Positions 48,937 through 51,308 of a stretch of 51,308 nucleotides of DNA are shown piece after piece. Made by a program: the position numbers and the translations under genes. The stretch is taken from the NCBI GenBank assembly GCA_964649415.1, contig CAZYSK010000038.1:1-51308 (forward strand), given 5' to 3'. Under the pieces are notes generated by a model. That model saw nothing but the letters and a program-made list of their open reading frames with translations. It was not told where the DNA came from and did not search any database. The stretch comes from CAZYSK01 sp964649415. Lineage in GTDB: Bacteria; Chloroflexota; Anaerolineae; B4-G1. The stretch's first letter is position 1. Each line of letters starts with the position of its first letter.

Positions 48937-49231
48937 CGTTCGTAGTAAGCCACGCCATGTTCGTAGTGAGCCACGTAACGCAGTGGAGTGGCGTGCCGTG
49001 TCGTGAAACCGCACTCCGCCAGGCTGCGTGCGTAACGTTCATATTGGGCCACGCCACGTTCGTAGTGAGCCACGCAACGCAGTGGAGTGGCGTGCCGTGT
49101 CGTGAAACCGCACTCCGCCAGGCTGCGTGCGTAACGTTCATATTGGGCCACGCCACGTTCGTAGTGAGCCACGCAACGCAGTGGAGTGGCGTGCCGTGTC
49201 GTGAAACCGCACTCCGCCAGGCTGCGTGCGT
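48934..49231. repeat. Three 99-bp tandem repeats
   Basis: CAGTGGAGTGGCGTGCCGTG begins at 48981, 49080 and 49179, exactly 99 bp apart. Each unit also holds GTTCGTAGTGAGCCACG and CACTCCGCCAGGCTGCGTGCG. The unit can fold (GGAGTG with CACTCC). Copies 2 and 3 are nearly identical; copy 1 is slightly diverged, and the start of the array lies right after the pdxA2-like stop. Frames open on both strands here are artefacts of the 99-bp period (a multiple of 3). Confidence 0.9.
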
Positions 49232-49240
49232 AGCTACCTT

Positions 49241-49377
49241 GACAATGTCACATTAGCTGGCCCCAGACTTCCGAAGTCTAGGGCGTGGCTCCAAATAGCA
49301 TAGGTCGCTGCTTCCGCAAGGTGCTAGATGAGTCAAATGAACTACTGAAGACTTCGGAAGTCTGATGTGACATTGTC
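49241..49377. mobile_element. MITE-like inverted-repeat element
   Basis: GACAATGTCACAT (49241-49253) and CAGACTTCCGAAGTCT (49264-49279) reappear inverted as AGACTTCGGAAGTCTG (49349-49364) and ATGTGACATTGTC (49365-49377). All 29 inverted positions match; the left arm has a 10-nt insertion TAGCTGGCCC. The 69-bp centre has no coding frame. It fits a small non-autonomous element, but no target duplication is obvious, so a structured RNA or protein-binding site remains possible. Confidence 0.55.
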
Positions 49378-49380
49378 GTA

Positions 49381-50406
49381 CTACGGACCCTTGGAGACCC
49401 ACACCCCCGCGATCTCCTCTCCACACTGAGGGCACCGCCCCTCCGTCGTCACGTCGCAGCGGTACAGCCGCAGCGCGCCCCGCCGCACCAGCACCGCCCC
49501 GCACTGAGGGCACGCCGTGTCCTCGCCTGGGTGACCCGGCACGTTGCCCACGTAGACGTAGCGCAGCCCCGCCGCCAGGCCGAGCTCGCGCGCCTGCGCC
49601 AGCCGCTCCACCGGGGTGGGTGGGGCGCTGAAGCGGTACGCCGGGTGGTAGCGGCTCACGTGCCAGGGCGTGTCCGGCCCCAGCTCCGCCGCGATCCGCC
49701 CGGCGATGCCCGCCAGGCTGTCGTCCCCGTCGTTCACGCCCGGCACGACCAGCGTCGTCACCTCGACCCACACGCCCAGCTCCCGCGCCCGGCGGCAGTT
49801 GCGCCACACCGGCTCGATCTCGGCCTTGCAGTAGCGCCGCACCGCCTCCGCGTCCCCCTTCACGTCCACGTTCATCGCGTCCAGCCCGGTCTCCACCAGC
49901 AGCGCCAGCGCCGCGTCCGTCATGTAGCCGTTCGTGACGAACGTGTTGTACAGCCCCGCCGCCCGCGCCAGCCGGAACACCGCCAGCGACCACTCCAGGC
50001 TCAGCGTGGGCTCGTTGAAGCTGATGGACGTTCCTGCACACTCGTGCCGCCGGGCGCGCGCGACGAAATCCTCCGGCGACATGAACTCCCCGCCGGAGGG
50101 CGGCCGCTTCGAGATGTCGCAGTTCTGGCACCAGGGACAGGCGAAGTTGCACGACCACGAGCCCGCGGTGAGGGCGACCGACCCGGGGTAGAAGTGGTAC
50201 AGCGGCTTCTTCTCGATGGGGTTGCACGAGAGCGAGGACACCGCGCCGTAGGTCAACGTGTAGAGCGTGCCGCCCCGGTTCTGCCGCGTGCGGCACCAGC
50301 CGGTTTGGCCGTCGGCCAGCTCGCAGCGGCGCTCGCAGGTCAGGCAGCGCACCTTGCCATCAACCGGCTCCTGCAGTCGCGCTTCGCGGATGAATGGGGA
50401 ACCCAT
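49381..50406 (-). CDS. amrS: AmmeMemoRadiSam system radical SAM protein (AmrS-like)
   Basis: A 341-residue radical SAM enzyme. The cluster motif CNFACPWCQNCDI (CX3CX2C) binds [4Fe-4S] and SAM. N-terminal cysteines CLTCERRCELADGQTGWC and the late CPQCGAVL and CPQCGEEI give extra metal sites. SFNEPTLSLEW and FVTNGYMT fit the barrel. The family usually works with MEMO- and AMMECR1-domain proteins; neither is visible here. No Shine-Dalgarno site precedes the ATG at 50406. The reaction is not established. Confidence 0.85.
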   Translation of the reverse strand: MGSPFIREARLQEPVDGKVRCLTCERRCELADGQTGWCRTRQNRGGTLYTLTYGAVSSLSCNPIEKKPLYHFYPGSVALTAGSWSCNFACPWCQNCDISKRPPSGGEFMSPEDFVARARRHECAGTSISFNEPTLSLEWSLAVFRLARAAGLYNTFVTNGYMTDAALALLVETGLDAMNVDVKGDAEAVRRYCKAEIEPVWRNCRRARELGVWVEVTTLVVPGVNDGDDSLAGIAGRIAAELGPDTPWHVSRYHPAYRFSAPPTPVERLAQARELGLAAGLRYVYVGNVPGHPGEDTACPQCGAVLVRRGALRLYRCDVTTEGRCPQCGEEIAGVWVSKGP

Positions 50407-50476
50407 AGTGGCACTGGGGCTTAGCCGCTTGAGCTCATGTGGCGAAGGTTAGGCAAAGTGCTTGCCACAGGTGGTT

Positions 50477-50890
50477 TTATCCCCCAAGTTCCCTCAAGAG
50501 TTCGGCCGGTGCTAGGACAGGCATGGCGGCAGTCTGGAAGCCGCTCTTGTCACGAGTCACGATTGCGTCAAGGCCCGCAAGGCTGGCACAGGCAATCTGC
50601 AGATTGTCCTCAAAGTCGCTTCCCGGCAGCGCATCTGCTTGCTCCAGGGTCTGGAGGTCCACTGCACAGACTTCAAATGCTTCCAGGCAGATGGACACTG
50701 CTGCACGGGCGGTCTCTAGGGTGGTCAACCGGCGGGCGATGTAGAAGATGTCTGTGACAGCACAAGCTGTGATATGGCCAACGATTTGCCCTTCGTCATT
50801 GGCTTGCCAGATGGCGCTGGATTGCGCAACCCAAGGATCACGGTTCAACAATACGTCAAGTATCACGTTGGTATCGAGTAGAATGCGCAT
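50477..50890 (-). CDS. PIN-domain toxin (VapC-like)
   Basis: A 137-residue PIN-domain ribonuclease. The acidic residues are in MRILLDTNVILDVLL (first Asp), ETARAAVSICLEAF (Glu, near 72) and the later pair GSDFEDNLQIACA and DAIVTRDKSGF. Start ATG 50890 is overlapped by the stop of the antitoxin (TGATG), so translation is coupled. It is predicted to cleave RNA when free of antitoxin. Its RNA target is unknown. Confidence 0.85.
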   Translation of the reverse strand: MRILLDTNVILDVLLNRDPWVAQSSAIWQANDEGQIVGHITACAVTDIFYIARRLTTLETARAAVSICLEAFEVCAVDLQTLEQADALPGSDFEDNLQIACASLAGLDAIVTRDKSGFQTAAMPVLAPAELLRELGG

Positions 50891-51135
50891 CAGCCGTACT
50901 TCTCTAGGCGATGTTCGTCCAGCCACTGTTGAATCTCAGCGTCGGATGGCGCGGGTCTGCTTGTGGCCAGGAGCCCGAGAGCCTTTTTCAAGGTTTTACG
51001 TTTGGATTGAGAGGGGAACGCTTCCGTTGCCAGGGTGTTGATGACATCCCGCACCAAGGCAAAACGCCTGTTTGGTGGCCACTGCCGGACCGTTTGGAGC
51101 ACGTTGTCATAATTCTCTGTCTTGATCGTATTCAT
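50890..51135 (-). CDS. Antitoxin partner of the PIN-domain gene
   Basis: An 81-residue protein directly upstream of the toxin with a 1-nt overlap. It is helical and basic in the middle (RRFALVRDVINTLA, SKRKTLKKALGLL) and ends SDAEIQQWLDEHRLEKYG, a tail seen in antitoxins that wrap the toxin. A clear DNA-binding fold is not visible. The ATG at 51135 follows GGAGGGG; a longer frame exists. It probably also represses the operon, by analogy. Confidence 0.75.
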   Translation of the reverse strand: MNTIKTENYDNVLQTVRQWPPNRRFALVRDVINTLATEAFPSQSKRKTLKKALGLLATSRPAPSDAEIQQWLDEHRLEKYG

Positions 51136-51200
51136 TTCTGTCCCCTCCGGTGCACAGAGGTTCTTCATACTCGTTCGTGTGTAGTGATAGATTCACCCAT

Positions 51201-51209
51201 AGTATACCA
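51201..51209 (-). promoter_or_regulatory. Extended -10 of the toxin-antitoxin operon
   Basis: On the minus strand TGGTATACT (51209-51201) gives a leader of about 60 nt before the antitoxin ATG. The -35 region is weak, as expected for a repressed promoter. Confidence 0.5.
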
Positions 51210-51263
51210 CAAAACGCCATTGCTGGTGAGTTGAAATCGTGCCGCATGCCCGGTGGTGTCAAA

Positions 51264-51306
51264 CGACAATTAGATATACCCATCGGCGACAATTAGAAAT
51301 ACCCAT
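51264..51306. repeat. Duplicated 20-bp terminus, possible IS end
   Basis: CGACAATTAGATATACCCAT (51264-51283) and CGACAATTAGAAATACCCAT (51287-51306) differ at one base and are 23 bp apart at the very edge of the window. Repeated motifs inside the termini are typical of IS21-like elements, and scaffolds often break at insertion sequences. No transposase is visible in the window. Confidence 0.4.
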
Positions 51307-51308
51307 GC

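Noticed and set aside
48934..49231. CRISPR array
   Set aside because: The 99-bp units are whole duplicates with no variable spacers.
48366..49256. 296-residue plus-strand frame running into the 99-bp repeats
   Set aside because: Out-of-frame with pdxA2 and kept open only by the repeat period; no ribosome site.

Overview
The window is a 51.3-kb piece of a high-GC bacterial chromosome, most likely a metagenome-assembled scaffold from the Chloroflexota (Anaerolineae-like). The evidence is a run of 100 Ns inside a tandem repeat, high GC with many strong Shine-Dalgarno sites, and a giant secreted protease ending in the YLPLV-type tail often seen in Chloroflexota extracellular proteins. The taxonomic call is an inference; no rRNA, tRNA or CRISPR array was found.

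Layout. 1-3407: hairpin repeats, a LysM/L,D-transpeptidase, a 92-bp tandem repeat with the assembly gap, a family 2 glycosyltransferase and a nitroreductase. 3451-4227: a frameshifted C39-like peptidase and its small partner. 4326-12888: a regulated redox cassette. A FadR-type GntR regulator with a matching operator in its own promoter is followed by five aldo/keto reductases (three with C-terminal [4Fe-4S] modules), a D-2-hydroxyacid dehydrogenase and a one-domain Old Yellow Enzyme relative. 13010-14815: a glycosyltransferase and an orphan response regulator. 14923-17193: a two-gene membrane operon (spermidine-synthase-like protein, DUF1461 protein).

17298-29560 is mostly translation and nitrogen metabolism: aspS behind a candidate peptide-leader attenuator, glnA, a 6S-like RNA candidate, a metallo-beta-lactamase-fold hydrolase, and a T-box (Ile specifier) operon GNAT-alaX-ileS. 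A DksA/TraR-like protein, lspA and an RluD-type pseudouridine synthase follow, then a DUF3786 pair. 29619-36179 encodes one 2186-residue secreted subtilase.

36471-39907: a leaderless membrane-protein gene, gyrB and an SRPBCC protein. 39943-43490: three minus-strand genes (toroid-fold protein, membrane protein, membrane-anchored esterase). 43784-45468: a CrtQ-like glycosyltransferase and CrtO-like acyltransferase pair. 45624-48936: a Tdh-like dehydrogenase, a four-carbon acid sugar kinase and a PdxA2-like dehydrogenase, consistent with threonate/erythronate catabolism. 48934-51306: a 99-bp triplicated repeat, a MITE-like inverted-repeat element, a lone AmrS-type radical SAM protein, a VapBC-like pair, and a duplicated 20-bp terminus that may be an insertion-sequence end.

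Regulation. Most promoters seen here share a TGn-extended -10 (often TGGTATAAT-like), several with a TTGACN -35 at 16-18 bp. At several genes the start codon lies only 7-11 nt after the -10, so those mRNAs should be leaderless. The most interesting single item is the aspS leader: strong promoter, Shine-Dalgarno site, a 24-codon reading frame with clustered Asp and Asn codons, and an intrinsic terminator whose loop can pair with the end of that frame.
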